DNA of 64,000 nt, taken from contig DATJDU010000079.1 of the NCBI GenBank assembly GCA_035497315.1, positions 1-64,000 on the forward strand, written 5' to 3'. The notes beneath the pieces were generated by a model, which searched no databases, was not told the DNA's origin, and worked only from the letters and a program-made list of their open reading frames with translations. This document shows positions 51,694 to 60,649 of this stretch, piece after piece. Both the position numbers and the translations under genes were made by a program. This stretch comes from Andeanibacterium sp035497315. GTDB taxonomy: Bacteria > Pseudomonadota > Alphaproteobacteria > Sphingomonadales > Sphingomonadaceae. The stretch's first letter is position 1. Every line of letters begins with the position of its first letter.

Positions 51694-54003
51694 ATGCAAG
51701 ATGATCTTCTCCCTGCCCCGTCTCCGGCAAATGCCGACCTGCCGCCCTATGCGCGCGAGCTGAACGCTCCGCAGCAGGAAGCTGTCCTGACCACTGAAGG
51801 GCCGGTATTGATGCTGGCCGGGGCCGGCACGGGGAAGACGGCGGCGCTCACCGCCCGGCTTGCCCACCTGGTAGCCACTCGGCGTGCCTGGCCCAGTGAA
51901 ATCCTATGCGTCACTTTCACCAACCGCGCCGCGCGTGAAATGCGCCACCGTGTGGGGCAATTGATCGGCGATGCAGTGGAAGGAATGCCATGGCTGGGCA
52001 CCTTCCACTCGATCTGCGCCAAGATGCTGCGCCGCCATGCCGAGCTGGCCGGGCTACAGGCCAATTACACGATCATCGACACCGACGATCAGCTACGCCT
52101 GCTCAAGCAGATCATCGTGGAGCAGAACCTTGACGAGAAGCGCTGGCCCGCCCGCCAGCTTGCCGGACTGATAGACCGCTGGAAGAACCGCGGCCTCAAT
52201 CCGGAAGACCTCGATGCGGGGGAGAATGAGAGCTACGCCAATGGCAAGGGCCAGCAATTCTACCGCCTCTATCAGGATCGGCTGAAGGCGCTGAATGCCT
52301 GCGATTTCGGCGATCTGATGCTTCACATGCTCAACATCTTCCGCAAGCATCGCGAAGTGCTGGAGCAATATCAGCAGCGCTTCAAATATATCATGGTGGA
52401 CGAATATCAGGACACCAACGCCGTGCAGTATTTCTGGCTGCGCCTGCTGGCCCAGACGCGCAAGAATATCTGTGTGGTGGGGGATGACGATCAGTCCATC
52501 TATTCATGGCGCGGCGCAGAAGTTGCCAATATCCTTCGGTTTGAAAAGGATTTTCCGGGCGCCAAGGTAATCCGGCTGGAGCAGAATTACCGCTCCACGC
52601 CCGACATTCTCGGCGCTGCATCGGGCCTGATTGCCGCCAATAGCGAGCGACTGGGCAAGACCTTGTGGACCGAGCGCAATGGCGGCGACCGGGTGCGCGT
52701 GATCGGCGTATGGGACGCTCCAGAAGAGGCGCGCCGGGTGGGCGAGGAGATCGAACGGCTGGAACGCGAAGGCGCCCCGCTCGATCAGGTCGCCATCCTT
52801 GTGCGCGCCCAGTACCAGACCCGCGAATTTGAAGATCGCTTCATGCAAATCGGGCTCAACTACAAGATTATAGGCGGTTTTCGTTTCTACGAGCGAGCGG
52901 AAATCCGCGATGCACTGGCCTATTTGCGTGTCATCGCCCAGCCGCAGGACGATCTGGCGTTCGAGCGGATTTACAACCAGCCCAAGCGCGGCCTTGGCGC
53001 CAAAGCGCTGGAAGTGATGCACCGCCACGCCCGCGCGACAGGCCTACCGCTTGCCGCCGCCGCGCTGCAACTCGCCGGGACGGATGAATTGCCCAAGCGC
53101 GCGGCCGGCACCATCGCCAGCCTGATGGCCAGCTTCCTGCGCTGGCGCGAACTGGCAGAGCAGACCACCCCGGCCGAACTGCTGCGCACTGTGCTGGAAG
53201 AAACCGGCTATAACGCCATGCTCCAGGCCGAACGCAGCACCGAGGCCTCAGGCCGGCTCGAAAACCTCTCAGAACTCGCCCGCGCGATGGAGGATTACGA
53301 GACCATGGGCGACTTCCTGGAACATGTCAGCCTGGTGATGGACAATGACGCCAGCGACGATGGCGAGAAGGTCACCATCATGACCATGCATGCCGCCAAG
53401 GGGCTGGAATTCGACAATGTGTTCCTGCCCGGTTGGGAAGAGGGCGTGTTCCCCTCGCAACGCTCGCTGGACGAAGGCGGGCTCGCCAGCCTGGAGGAGG
53501 AACGCCGCCTCGCCTATGTCGCGATCACCCGCGCGCGCAAACGCTGCACGATCCTCCATGCCGCCAACCGGCGGATTTATGGCCAGTGGACCAGCTCGAT
53601 CCCCAGCCGCTTCATTGCCGAACTGCCCGATGCGCATATCGAACAGGAGACCACCCTGTCAGGCGGCGCCTCCATGTGGCGCGCCAATTGGTCGGAGCGG
53701 GAAGATCCCTTCGCCCATGTCGCGCGGGATCGGCCCGGCCGCTCCCAAAATCGCGGCCCCGGCTGGCAGCGCGCGCTGTCCACGGGATATGACACCACGC
53801 CCAAACGCATTACCGAACCTGGCCGCAGCGCCGCCAGCTATGCCGCCAAGCCCCGCAGCGACATCGCCAGGGGAGCCCGCGTGTTCCACGAGAAATTCGG
53901 CTATGGCGAAGTGGTTGGCCAGGAAGGCAACAAGCTGGAGATCGAGTTCGAGACCACCGGCCGCAAGCGAGTGATCGACAGCTTCGTCAGCGTGGTGGAC
54001 TGA
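51694..54003 (+). CDS. uvrD: UvrD/PcrA-type superfamily 1 DNA helicase
   Basis: 769 residues. Walker A GAGTGKTAALTARLAHL (about 43-59), GTFHSICAKMLRRHA, Walker B YIMVDEYQDTNAVQ, DDDQSIYSWRGAEV, EQNYRST, TMHAAKGLEFDNVFLPGWEE and YVAITRARKRC. The C-terminus ends with a Tudor-like module GARVFHEKFGYGEVVGQEGN typical of PcrA/UvrD, which contacts RNA polymerase. Acts in nucleotide excision and mismatch repair. A GC hairpin (54014-54032) lies after the stop but lacks a T run. Confidence 0.95.
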   Translation: MQDDLLPAPSPANADLPPYARELNAPQQEAVLTTEGPVLMLAGAGTGKTAALTARLAHLVATRRAWPSEILCVTFTNRAAREMRHRVGQLIGDAVEGMPWLGTFHSICAKMLRRHAELAGLQANYTIIDTDDQLRLLKQIIVEQNLDEKRWPARQLAGLIDRWKNRGLNPEDLDAGENESYANGKGQQFYRLYQDRLKALNACDFGDLMLHMLNIFRKHREVLEQYQQRFKYIMVDEYQDTNAVQYFWLRLLAQTRKNICVVGDDDQSIYSWRGAEVANILRFEKDFPGAKVIRLEQNYRSTPDILGAASGLIAANSERLGKTLWTERNGGDRVRVIGVWDAPEEARRVGEEIERLEREGAPLDQVAILVRAQYQTREFEDRFMQIGLNYKIIGGFRFYERAEIRDALAYLRVIAQPQDDLAFERIYNQPKRGLGAKALEVMHRHARATGLPLAAAALQLAGTDELPKRAAGTIASLMASFLRWRELAEQTTPAELLRTVLEETGYNAMLQAERSTEASGRLENLSELARAMEDYETMGDFLEHVSLVMDNDASDDGEKVTIMTMHAAKGLEFDNVFLPGWEEGVFPSQRSLDEGGLASLEEERRLAYVAITRARKRCTILHAANRRIYGQWTSSIPSRFIAELPDAHIEQETTLSGGASMWRANWSEREDPFAHVARDRPGRSQNRGPGWQRALSTGYDTTPKRITEPGRSAASYAAKPRSDIARGARVFHEKFGYGEVVGQEGNKLEIEFETTGRKRVIDSFVSVVD

Positions 54004-54043
54004 GGAAACGTTTCCCTCCGCAGAGCGGAGGGAGCGGCTTCAT

Positions 54044-55465
54044 TCAATCGACCGAAAAGTTCAGGAAGCTCGGGATCGGGCCATTCCAGCCGCCATCGTC
54101 GGGTTCTGCGGCCTCTTGCCGGGGGCGCCGTTCTTCTCGGCGGGGAGGACGGGAATCCTCACGGCGTTCAGGCCTGGGCTTCTTCGCCTCGACCTGCTCG
54201 ACGCGCTCTTCAGGTTCGCGGCGATTCGCCGGCTCTGCGCGCTCCTCGCGCGGGGCATCCTTGGCCTTACGGCCTCGTGCCGGACGCTTCGCCTTGGGCT
54301 TTTCAGCTTCTTCCGGTTGATCGGCGCGATCTTCCGCAGGCTCTTTGCCGCCATTCATATCGAAGACCGGAATCTTCATGCCGGTCAGCTTCTCGACATT
54401 GGCGATCGCCTCACCATCGTCCTCGGCCACGAAAGTGAAGGCCCGGCCCTTGGCGCCCGCGCGGCCTGTACGGCCGATGCGATGGACGTAATCGTCAGGA
54501 TGCCAGGGCGTGTCGAAATTGAAGACGTGGCTCACGCCCTTCACGTCGATGCCGCGCGCGGCAACGTCGGAGGCGCAAAGGATGTTGATCTTGCCGTCCT
54601 TGAACAGCTGCAGCTCCGCAATGCGGGATGCCTGATCCATGTCGCCGTGAATCTCGCCCACCGAGAAACCGTCGCGCTTGAGGGTTTTGGCCAGTTCGCG
54701 CACCGTGGTCTTACGATTGGCGAAGATCAGGGCGCTGCTGACATCGTCGGTCCGCAGCAGATGGCGCAACACATCGCGCTTCTTGCGGGCCGGGACCAGC
54801 ACCTTGTGCTGAGCGATGTTGATATTCGCGGTGGCCGGGCGGGCGACCTCGATCATCTTGGGATTCGTGAGGAACTTGTCCGCCAGCTTCTTGATCGGCC
54901 CAGGCATGGTGGCCGAAAAGAGCAGCGTCTGGCGATTGGCGGGCAGCTTGGTGCAGATGAATTCGATGTCGGGAATGAAGCCCATGTCGAGCATCCGGTC
55001 CGCCTCGTCGATCACCAGCAGATCGCAGCCGGTGAGCAGAATCTTGCCCCGCTCGAACAAATCCATCAGGCGGCCCGGCGTGGCAATCAGCACGTCGACG
55101 CCTTCGTTCAGCGCCTTGACCTGATCGCCCATCTGCACGCCGCCGATCAGCAGCGCCATCTTGAGATCGTGATTCTTGCCGTATTTCTCGAAATTCTCGG
55201 CAACCTGGGCGGCCAATTCGCGGGTCGGTTCCAGAATCAGGCTGCGCGGCATCAGGGCGCGGCGCCGACCGTGAGAAAGAATATCGATCATCGGCAGGAC
55301 GAAGCTGGCGGTTTTGCCCGTGCCCGTCTGCGCGATCGCGATCAGATCTTTCATCATCTGGATCTGGGGGATCGCCTGGGCCTGGATCGGCGTGGGCGTG
55401 TCATAGCCGGCGGATTCAACCGCTTGCAGCAATTCGTCAGACAGGCCGAGATCGGCAAATTTCAT
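54044..55465 (-). CDS. rhlE: RhlE-like DEAD-box RNA helicase
   Basis: 473 residues from the ATG at 55465 (MKFADLGLSDELLQAVESAG). Q motif GYDTPTPIQAQAIP, motif I AQTGTGKTASF, PTRELAAQ, motif II VIDEADRMLDMG, motif III SATMPG, ARGIDVKGVSHVFNFD and HRIGRTGRAG. The C-terminal tail (about 385 on) is low-complexity, Arg/Glu/Pro-rich (RRPRQEAAEPDD) and likely binds RNA. Convergent with uvrD. An upstream in-frame start at 55549 lacks conserved sequence. Confidence 0.93.
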   Translation of the reverse strand: MKFADLGLSDELLQAVESAGYDTPTPIQAQAIPQIQMMKDLIAIAQTGTGKTASFVLPMIDILSHGRRRALMPRSLILEPTRELAAQVAENFEKYGKNHDLKMALLIGGVQMGDQVKALNEGVDVLIATPGRLMDLFERGKILLTGCDLLVIDEADRMLDMGFIPDIEFICTKLPANRQTLLFSATMPGPIKKLADKFLTNPKMIEVARPATANINIAQHKVLVPARKKRDVLRHLLRTDDVSSALIFANRKTTVRELAKTLKRDGFSVGEIHGDMDQASRIAELQLFKDGKINILCASDVAARGIDVKGVSHVFNFDTPWHPDDYVHRIGRTGRAGAKGRAFTFVAEDDGEAIANVEKLTGMKIPVFDMNGGKEPAEDRADQPEEAEKPKAKRPARGRKAKDAPREERAEPANRREPEERVEQVEAKKPRPERREDSRPPRREERRPRQEAAEPDDGGWNGPIPSFLNFSVD

Positions 55466-55609
55466 AGGATCGATAGTGTCCGGGTTCGGCACGGGCCGCG
55501 AAATGCGCCCAGCCCTGGCGAAAGCTGCGCGCCATAAAGCGCACTGCAAACGCCGCGTCCTAGGCCGAACCGATAGGAAAAGTCAAGGAAATGGCCGAGG
55601 TGTCAGCAG

Positions 55610-56191
55610 TCAGTCTCTGACTGCTACAAGCTGGCGGAACTGCTTGAGTTCGCATTTAGCACCGGCGCGGGAATGGATCTTGTCGCGTTTTACGCACAGC
55701 ATCCCGTCTTCGGTGTGCTGAACGTAGAAGCCGGAATAGAAATCACGCGCGCTACATGCCTTTTCAAGCGCGGCACTGATTACCTTACGATCACGCATGA
55801 ACAACAGCAATCGATTGTCGGCCGACGTTGCCACGCCGGCGATTCCCTCCGCAGAAATACAATTGCCGAACTTACGTTCCTCCACATGAGTGGAACTGCG
55901 GCCCTGCGGCAATTGGGCAAGAATATCGCGCTGGCTGGCTGCGGCACGCGGGGAGATACGGATGGTAACGCTCTGTTCGATCCGCACCTGGGCATTCTCG
56001 TCCGGCAGCGCGCTTTCGCCCAGCGAGAGCGATGGAAACGAGCCTTCGACCGCAGTTCCCAGCGAACCGCCCGCGCCGGAATCCTCCGCCACAAGGCGCA
56101 CTTTCCCACCGCCGGAAACGTGAGACGCATCATCCAGCCCGACAGGAAAAAGCAGGGCAAGCGGCGCGAGGAAGGCAGCGAAGCTGTTCAT
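55610..56191 (-). CDS. Secreted protein of unknown function
   Basis: 193 residues. A short signal peptide (MNSFAAFLAPLALLFPVGLD) leads to an N-terminal low-complexity part. The C-terminal half is better ordered: EERKFGNCISAEGIAGVAT, then LLLFMRDRKVISAALEKACS, ARDFYSGFYVQHTEDGMLCV and AKCELKQFRQL, with four Cys that could form disulfides. It looks like a conserved sphingomonad hypothetical, but I cannot name a function. Confidence 0.65.
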   Translation of the reverse strand: MNSFAAFLAPLALLFPVGLDDASHVSGGGKVRLVAEDSGAGGSLGTAVEGSFPSLSLGESALPDENAQVRIEQSVTIRISPRAAASQRDILAQLPQGRSSTHVEERKFGNCISAEGIAGVATSADNRLLLFMRDRKVISAALEKACSARDFYSGFYVQHTEDGMLCVKRDKIHSRAGAKCELKQFRQLVAVRD

Positions 56192-56350
56192 TTAAAATCG
56201 AACCAAACGGGCGCCCCATGCATCCCGTCACCCCTGTCTCCATTAAGATCCCCGCTTGAACATCGGCTTAACCCCTCACCGGCAAGTTGCAAGCGCGCGT
56301 CCGGCGGCAACTACTGGCAAGCGTGCGACCATCTGTGCCATAGGCCCGAC

Positions 56351-57793
56351 ATGAGCGAGACCTTCCTGAACGAAGCCGAGGCACTGCTCGGCCCACGCGG
56401 GCTGACCCGCGACCCCGAATTGATGGAACCTTGGCTGACCGACTGGCGCGGCCGCTTCACCGGCGCCGCGCAGGCCATGGCATCGCCTGCTTCGACCGAA
56501 GAAGTATCGGCCCTGGTGAAACTATGCGCGGCCCACGGCATCGCCATCGTACCGCAAGGCGGGAACAGCGGCATGTGCGGCGGCGCGACCCCGGACAGGA
56601 GCGGCAAGGAAATCGTCCTCTCGCTGCGACGGATGCATGCGATTCGCTCGATCGACGAAGTTTCACGCCAGGCTGTGTGCGAGGCCGGGGTAATCCTGCA
56701 GAATTTCCACGAAGCGGTGGAGGCCCACGGCCTGCGCTTCCCACTGACCCTAGGAGGCAAAGGTTCGGCCACCATCGGCGGGCTGGTCTCCACCAATGCC
56801 GGCGGCACACAGGTGCTGCGCCATGGTGCAATGCGGGCGCAGGTGCTGGGGCTGGAGGCGGTTCTGGCCGATGGCAGCGTGTTCAGCGCGCTCACTCCGC
56901 TCAAGAAAGACAATCGGGGCTTCGATCTCAAGCAATTGCTGATCGGCTCCGAAGGCACGCTGGGCGTTGTAACTGCTGCCACGCTGCGCCTTTCCCCCGG
57001 ACTGGCCGACCGGCTGGTATTGTGGGCGGGTGTATCTTCCCTACAAGCGGCACGCACCCTGCTGCTCCATTGCGAGGATGTGGCGGGCGAGGCGCTGGAA
57101 GGTTTCGAAGTGATGGCCCAGTCCACGCTGGAGGACGTGATCGAGCATCTGCCCGGCGCCCGCGCGCCGTTGGGGGGCGTCCATGCCTGGCATGCACTGA
57201 TTGAAATCGTGGCCGAACGAGGCAGCAATCGCGACCTGCGCCAGCTTGCCGAGGAAATGCTCGGCTCCGCCTTCGAGAGGGAGCTGCTGGAAGATGCAGC
57301 GATCTCTGCCAATGAAGCACAGGCGGAAGCCTTCTGGCTGCTGCGCGATTCGATCGCCCCGGCGGAACGGGCAAAGGGCCCGGCCGTGCAGCACGATATT
57401 TCCGTGGCCGTAGAAAAAATGCCGGATTTCGTGGATGCCGCCATTCCGCTGATCGAAGCCGCCTGGCCCGGCACGGAAGCGATCGCATTCGGCCATCTGG
57501 GCGACGGCAATGTCCATTTCCACGTCATCGCCCCGCCCGGTGCCGATCCACTCGCGTGGCAGGAAGGCCAGGGCAAGGAGATCAGCGCCCAGGTCTATGA
57601 TCTTGTGACGCAATGGCATGGGTCGATCAGTGCGGAACACGGCATCGGCCAGCTCAAGCGTGACGAACTCGCCCGGCTGGGAGACCCGGTTTCGCTGGCC
57701 ATGATGCGTGCCGTAAAGCACGCGTTGGACCCGGCCGGACTGCTCAATCCGGGGAAACTCGTGCCTCTTGCACCGGACGGCGACACGCCCTAA
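56351..57793 (+). CDS. FAD-binding 2-hydroxyacid dehydrogenase (GlcD/D2HGDH/DLD type)
   Basis: 480 residues from the ATG at 56351; the longer in-frame ORF is chance. FAD/PCMH domain: TEEVSALVKLCAAHGIAIVP, then GGNSGMCGGATPDRSGKEIV and GGLVSTNAGGTQVLRHGAMR. The C-terminal FAD-oxidase domain has FGHLGDGNVHFHVIAPPG (metal-binding His pair) and SAEHGIGQLKRDEL. Length and HGIG-K/R motif suit D-2-hydroxyglutarate or D-lactate dehydrogenase; substrate not resolvable. SapC follows 67 nt later. Confidence 0.87.
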   Translation: MSETFLNEAEALLGPRGLTRDPELMEPWLTDWRGRFTGAAQAMASPASTEEVSALVKLCAAHGIAIVPQGGNSGMCGGATPDRSGKEIVLSLRRMHAIRSIDEVSRQAVCEAGVILQNFHEAVEAHGLRFPLTLGGKGSATIGGLVSTNAGGTQVLRHGAMRAQVLGLEAVLADGSVFSALTPLKKDNRGFDLKQLLIGSEGTLGVVTAATLRLSPGLADRLVLWAGVSSLQAARTLLLHCEDVAGEALEGFEVMAQSTLEDVIEHLPGARAPLGGVHAWHALIEIVAERGSNRDLRQLAEEMLGSAFERELLEDAAISANEAQAEAFWLLRDSIAPAERAKGPAVQHDISVAVEKMPDFVDAAIPLIEAAWPGTEAIAFGHLGDGNVHFHVIAPPGADPLAWQEGQGKEISAQVYDLVTQWHGSISAEHGIGQLKRDELARLGDPVSLAMMRAVKHALDPAGLLNPGKLVPLAPDGDTP

Positions 57794-57860
57794 AGCCCCC
57801 GGCTTGAACCCCGCGGAAACTGCCGCTTTCTTGCAATTTTTTGACGTCGGAGAGATGCCA

Positions 57861-58640
57861 ATGGCCACCGCGCCGAGCCCTAGCCTGCCCCTGTTCTACA
57901 AGGATCTGATGCCGCTCAACCGGCGCGACCACGAAAAATGGCGTTCGCGCCGCATCGATACGGCAGACTGGCTGATCGGCCAGCACGCTGTGCCCGTAAC
58001 GGTTGACGAATTCGGCCTGGCTCAGCGTCATTTCCCGATCGTCTTTTCGTCCGGCGAACGCCCGGTTCCGCTGGCGCTGTTCGGCCTGAACGAAGGTGTG
58101 AACGTCTATGTCGACGACAAGGGCACCGTCAGCAACGATATCTATATCCCGGCCTATGTCCGCCGTTATCCTTTCCTGCTCGCCAAGCTGGACCCGAAGA
58201 ACGACGTGATGTCGCTCTGCTTCGATCCGTCGAGCAAGCTGCTGGGCGAATTCGAAGAAGGCGACATCCTGTTCGAGGGCGAGGAACCGGCTGAATTCAT
58301 CAAGGGCGTGATGCAGTTCTGCGAACGCTTCGAGGAAGCGGGCATGCGTACCCAGTCCTTCATCGACGAACTGCTCAAGCATGATTTGCTGATGGACGGT
58401 GAAGTTGCGATCACACAGGATGGCCTTGAGCAGCCGTTCATTTATCGCGGCTTCAAGATGATCAATCAGGAAAAGCTGCGCGAAGTACGCGGCGACGTGC
58501 TCCGCACCTGGAACCAGAATGGCATGCTGGCGCTGATCTTCGCCCATATGCTGTCGCTGGACCTGCTGCGTGTGATCTTTGGTCGCCAGACGGCACAGGG
58601 CAAGGGCCCCGGCGCCACCCCCGCCAATCAGGTGAACTGA
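57861..58640 (+). CDS. SapC-family protein
   Basis: 259 residues from the ATG at 57861; an ATG two codons earlier is too close to GGAG. MATAPSPSLPLFYKDLMPLN, then HFPIVFSSGERPVPLALFGL and IPAYVRRYPFLLA, plus DGEVAITQDGLEQPFIYRGF. This is the SapC pattern, named after a Campylobacter S-layer locus. In sphingomonads it is commonly near TonB receptors or tryptophan halogenases; neither is present here. Function unproven. A long hairpin terminator follows. Confidence 0.85.
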   Translation: MATAPSPSLPLFYKDLMPLNRRDHEKWRSRRIDTADWLIGQHAVPVTVDEFGLAQRHFPIVFSSGERPVPLALFGLNEGVNVYVDDKGTVSNDIYIPAYVRRYPFLLAKLDPKNDVMSLCFDPSSKLLGEFEEGDILFEGEEPAEFIKGVMQFCERFEEAGMRTQSFIDELLKHDLLMDGEVAITQDGLEQPFIYRGFKMINQEKLREVRGDVLRTWNQNGMLALIFAHMLSLDLLRVIFGRQTAQGKGPGATPANQVN

Positions 58641-58683
58641 CACTGCGAAATCCGGCGGCGGCTCCGGCCAAAGCCATTTGAAA

Positions 58684-58732
58684 AAAGATAGGCGCCCCCG
58701 GGCTTGCAATTGCCCGGCGGGCGTCTATCTTT
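58684..58732 (+). terminator. Long hairpin terminator after sapC
   Basis: AAAGATAG (58684-58691) pairs with CTATCTTT (58725-58732). The stem continues through GCGCCC/GGGCGT and CCGGGC/GCCCGG, about 20 bp in all with one bulge. Confidence 0.85.
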
Positions 58733-58737
58733 AAGAG

Positions 58738-58845
58738 GTCCGGTTGCAGCTTCCCTCATGGCTCAGCTGGATAAGTACGCGAGAGCGTACTTCCTCCCTG
58801 TACCTTGGCCACCTCGTGCCCCGTGCACGAGGTGGTTTTTTCTTG
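58738..58845 (+). ncRNA. Candidate small RNA with intrinsic terminator
   Basis: Between the sapC terminator and the next gene lies a compact stretch with no ORF. An 8-bp hairpin AAGTACGC-GAGA-GCGTACTT (58773-58792) is followed by a perfect 11-bp terminator stem CCACCTCGTGC/GCACGAGGTGG (58809-58819 and 58825-58835) and TTTTTTCTT. An alternative fold, GTAC-TTCCTCCCT-GTAC (58787-58803), would expose a CCTCCC anti-Shine-Dalgarno loop like those of alphaproteobacterial CCUCCUCCC-type sRNAs. The 5' end (about 58740-58755) and promoter are not certain. A tRNA remnant is unlikely (no T-arm). Confidence 0.55.
58809..58844 (+). terminator. Rho-independent terminator of the candidate sRNA
   Basis: A perfect 11-bp stem with a 5-nt loop and TTTTTTCTT, on the + strand. 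The flanking gene downstream is on the minus strand, so no annotated + strand gene explains it except read-through from sapC. Confidence 0.88.
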
Positions 58846-58869
58846 CCTGCGCTTTGCGTATCCAGGCGC

Positions 58870-59817
58870 TTACTCCGCAGCCTGCGGAAGCTGGGCACCC
58901 CGCCCCAAGATGGCCGTTTCCGTCGCCAGTCTCCGAACCAGCGCAACCAGCGCGGCAATCATGCCCGCCATCGCATCCACCGGCTCGGCCAGTCGCCGGT
59001 CGAGATAGGTCGAGCGACATATCTCGATCTGGATCGCATGGATGCCCCGCTCGGGCGCAGCGTGGCGTTCAAGCACATAGCCCCCGGCATAGGGCCGGTT
59101 ATGGGCAGCAAGGCGCCGTTGCTGGTTGAACTCGTCAAAAGCGGCGGCACACAGCGCCCCGTCGCAGGTTGCACCGAAACGATCGCCCAGCACGATATGC
59201 GGAGCCGGATCGCCCAGCCCGCGCGAACCGAGCGGCGGCATGGAATGCAGATCAATCAGCAATGCCGCACCCCAGCGACCGCGCAGACTGGCAAGGCTTT
59301 GCGAAATAGCTTCGTGATAGGGGCGGTGCACGCCGTTCAGGCGCGCCTCAAGCTCGCTCTCCTCCAGCCGGGCCCTCCACAATTCGCCCAGCCCCGCCAG
59401 GCGGCGAGGCACGAGGCCAAGCCCGCTGCGCGCACGGCGGCCTACCTGCTGCCCCCGCCGACCCGCCGGTGCACCTTGGCGCAGCATCTCCCAATCCATC
59501 TCATCGGGCGCGCGGTTGAGATCGATCATCGCCCGCGGCGCATGGGCGACCAGCAGGGCCGCCCCCGTTTCCCGCGCAATGGCGGTGCCCAGCAGATCGA
59601 CATAACGGTCTTCCAGCCGCAGCACCGCTTCGCCCGGATTGCGCATCTGGCCGATGAGGCCTTGCGGATAGAGCCTGCCCGCATGAGGCACGGCTACAAG
59701 CACGGGAATCGGTGAAGGATCGCGCCTGGTGAGCGTGAAGGCAGGCTGCCCGGCCGAGCCGGGAATCACCCCTCCCCTGAGGCCATGCGATTCGCGCGTG
59801 TAAGGATTGTCATCCAC
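58870..59817 (-). CDS. N-formylglutamate amidohydrolase
   Basis: 315 residues from a GTG at 59817, where AAGGGCGG lies upstream; a TTG at 59880 could add 21 residues. LVAVPHAGRLYPQGLIG holds a metal His, then RLEDRYVDLLGTAI, APRAMIDLNRAPDEMDWEML, DLHSMPPLG and IQIEICRSTYLD. The HUT-pathway enzyme releases formate from N-formyl-Glu, but no hut genes are nearby. The specific substrate is therefore tentative. Confidence 0.82.
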   Translation of the reverse strand: MDDNPYTRESHGLRGGVIPGSAGQPAFTLTRRDPSPIPVLVAVPHAGRLYPQGLIGQMRNPGEAVLRLEDRYVDLLGTAIARETGAALLVAHAPRAMIDLNRAPDEMDWEMLRQGAPAGRRGQQVGRRARSGLGLVPRRLAGLGELWRARLEESELEARLNGVHRPYHEAISQSLASLRGRWGAALLIDLHSMPPLGSRGLGDPAPHIVLGDRFGATCDGALCAAAFDEFNQQRRLAAHNRPYAGGYVLERHAAPERGIHAIQIEICRSTYLDRRLAEPVDAMAGMIAALVALVRRLATETAILGRGAQLPQAAE

Positions 59818-59955
59818 GATCCGCCCTTGCTGGCCCGGATCGCTAACCAAGTCAAAGCAGCCTGTATCAAAGCAGGCCAATCGTGATTGCGAACGAGATT
59901 ATTAACGGCCCATAGGCTATAGCCTTCGCCCACCAGACATCGAAAAGGGACGGGT

Positions 59956-60330
59956 ATGCGGCAAATCCTGCTGGCCGAAGACGACGAGGCCATGCGCACC
60001 TATCTGGCGCGAGCACTTGAAAATGCAGGATATCGGGTTTCGGCCGTGGATCGCGGCACGACGGCATTGCCGCTGCTGGAAACGGGCGAATATGATCTGC
60101 TTTTGTCCGACATCGTCATGCCGGAAATGGACGGGATCGAGCTTGCCCAGCGCTGCGGTGAAATCAGCCCGCACACCAAGGTAATGTTCATCACCGGCTT
60201 TGCCGCCGTATCGCTCAGGGCCAATCGCGAAAGCCCGCGGGCCAACGTGCTTTCCAAGCCTTTCCACCTGCGCGATCTGGTGCTGGAAATCGAACGCGTA
60301 TTCGACGATCAGGCATCTCTGATGCTGTAA
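59956..60330 (+). CDS. cpdR: CpdR-like single-domain response regulator
   Basis: 124 residues that form a receiver domain only. LAEDDEAM holds the acidic pair (Asp9/Asp10), SDIVMPEMDG the phosphoacceptor Asp52, and LSKPF the switch Lys101, with TGFAA around the Thr. No output domain. In Caulobacter, CpdR (phosphorylated through CckA-ChpT) controls ClpXP-dependent CtrA turnover. The match in length and tail (HLRDLVLEIERVFDD) supports this. Divergent from the amidohydrolase. Confidence 0.88.
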   Translation: MRQILLAEDDEAMRTYLARALENAGYRVSAVDRGTTALPLLETGEYDLLLSDIVMPEMDGIELAQRCGEISPHTKVMFITGFAAVSLRANRESPRANVLSKPFHLRDLVLEIERVFDDQASLML

Positions 60331-60432
60331 AAAACGGCGGAAGCGAAAAAGCTTGCCGCCAGCCACTTGCAACCGGGGAAAGGCGCCGCTAAACGGCCCG
60401 CCTGCCGGGAGTAACGGCAGAACAAATGGTGC

Positions 60433-60507
60433 GGGCGTATAGCTCAGTGGTAGAGCACTATGTTGACATCGTAGGGGTCGCAAGTTCAATCCTTGCTACG
60501 CCCACCA
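60433..60507 (+). tRNA. tRNA-Val (anticodon GAC)
   Basis: 75 nt. Acceptor GGGCGTA/TACGCCC; D-arm AGCTCAGTGGTAGAGC; anticodon stem CTATG/CGTAG with loop TTGACAT (GAC); T-arm GTTCAATCC; encoded CCA at 60505-60507. Confidence 0.96.
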
Positions 60508-60516
60508 TTTGCGAAG

Positions 60517-60544
60517 AAGCGCCGCGCCAGCGGCGCTTTTTTCG
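60517..60544 (+). terminator. Terminator of tRNA-Val
   Basis: AAGCGCCGC/GCGGCGCTT (9-bp stem, loop GCCA) followed by T residues, 9 nt after the tRNA. Confidence 0.9.
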
Positions 60545-60649
60545 TTTTGGGGCCGGTTTGGAGCCCTGATTACGGTGCGTAGCTATTGAGTACGGACCCC
60601 GTGCTGCTAAGAGGCCCCTCATCCCATTTCTCTAGGCACAGGGGCCCAC

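Noticed and set aside
54014..54032. Terminator between uvrD and rhlE
   Set aside because: CCCTCCGC/GCGGAGGG forms a hairpin, but no T run follows on either strand, so it is only mentioned under uvrD.
58757..58800. tRNA-like segment GGCTCAGCTGGATAAG
   Set aside because: Only a D-arm resemblance; no T-arm, acceptor pairing or CCA.
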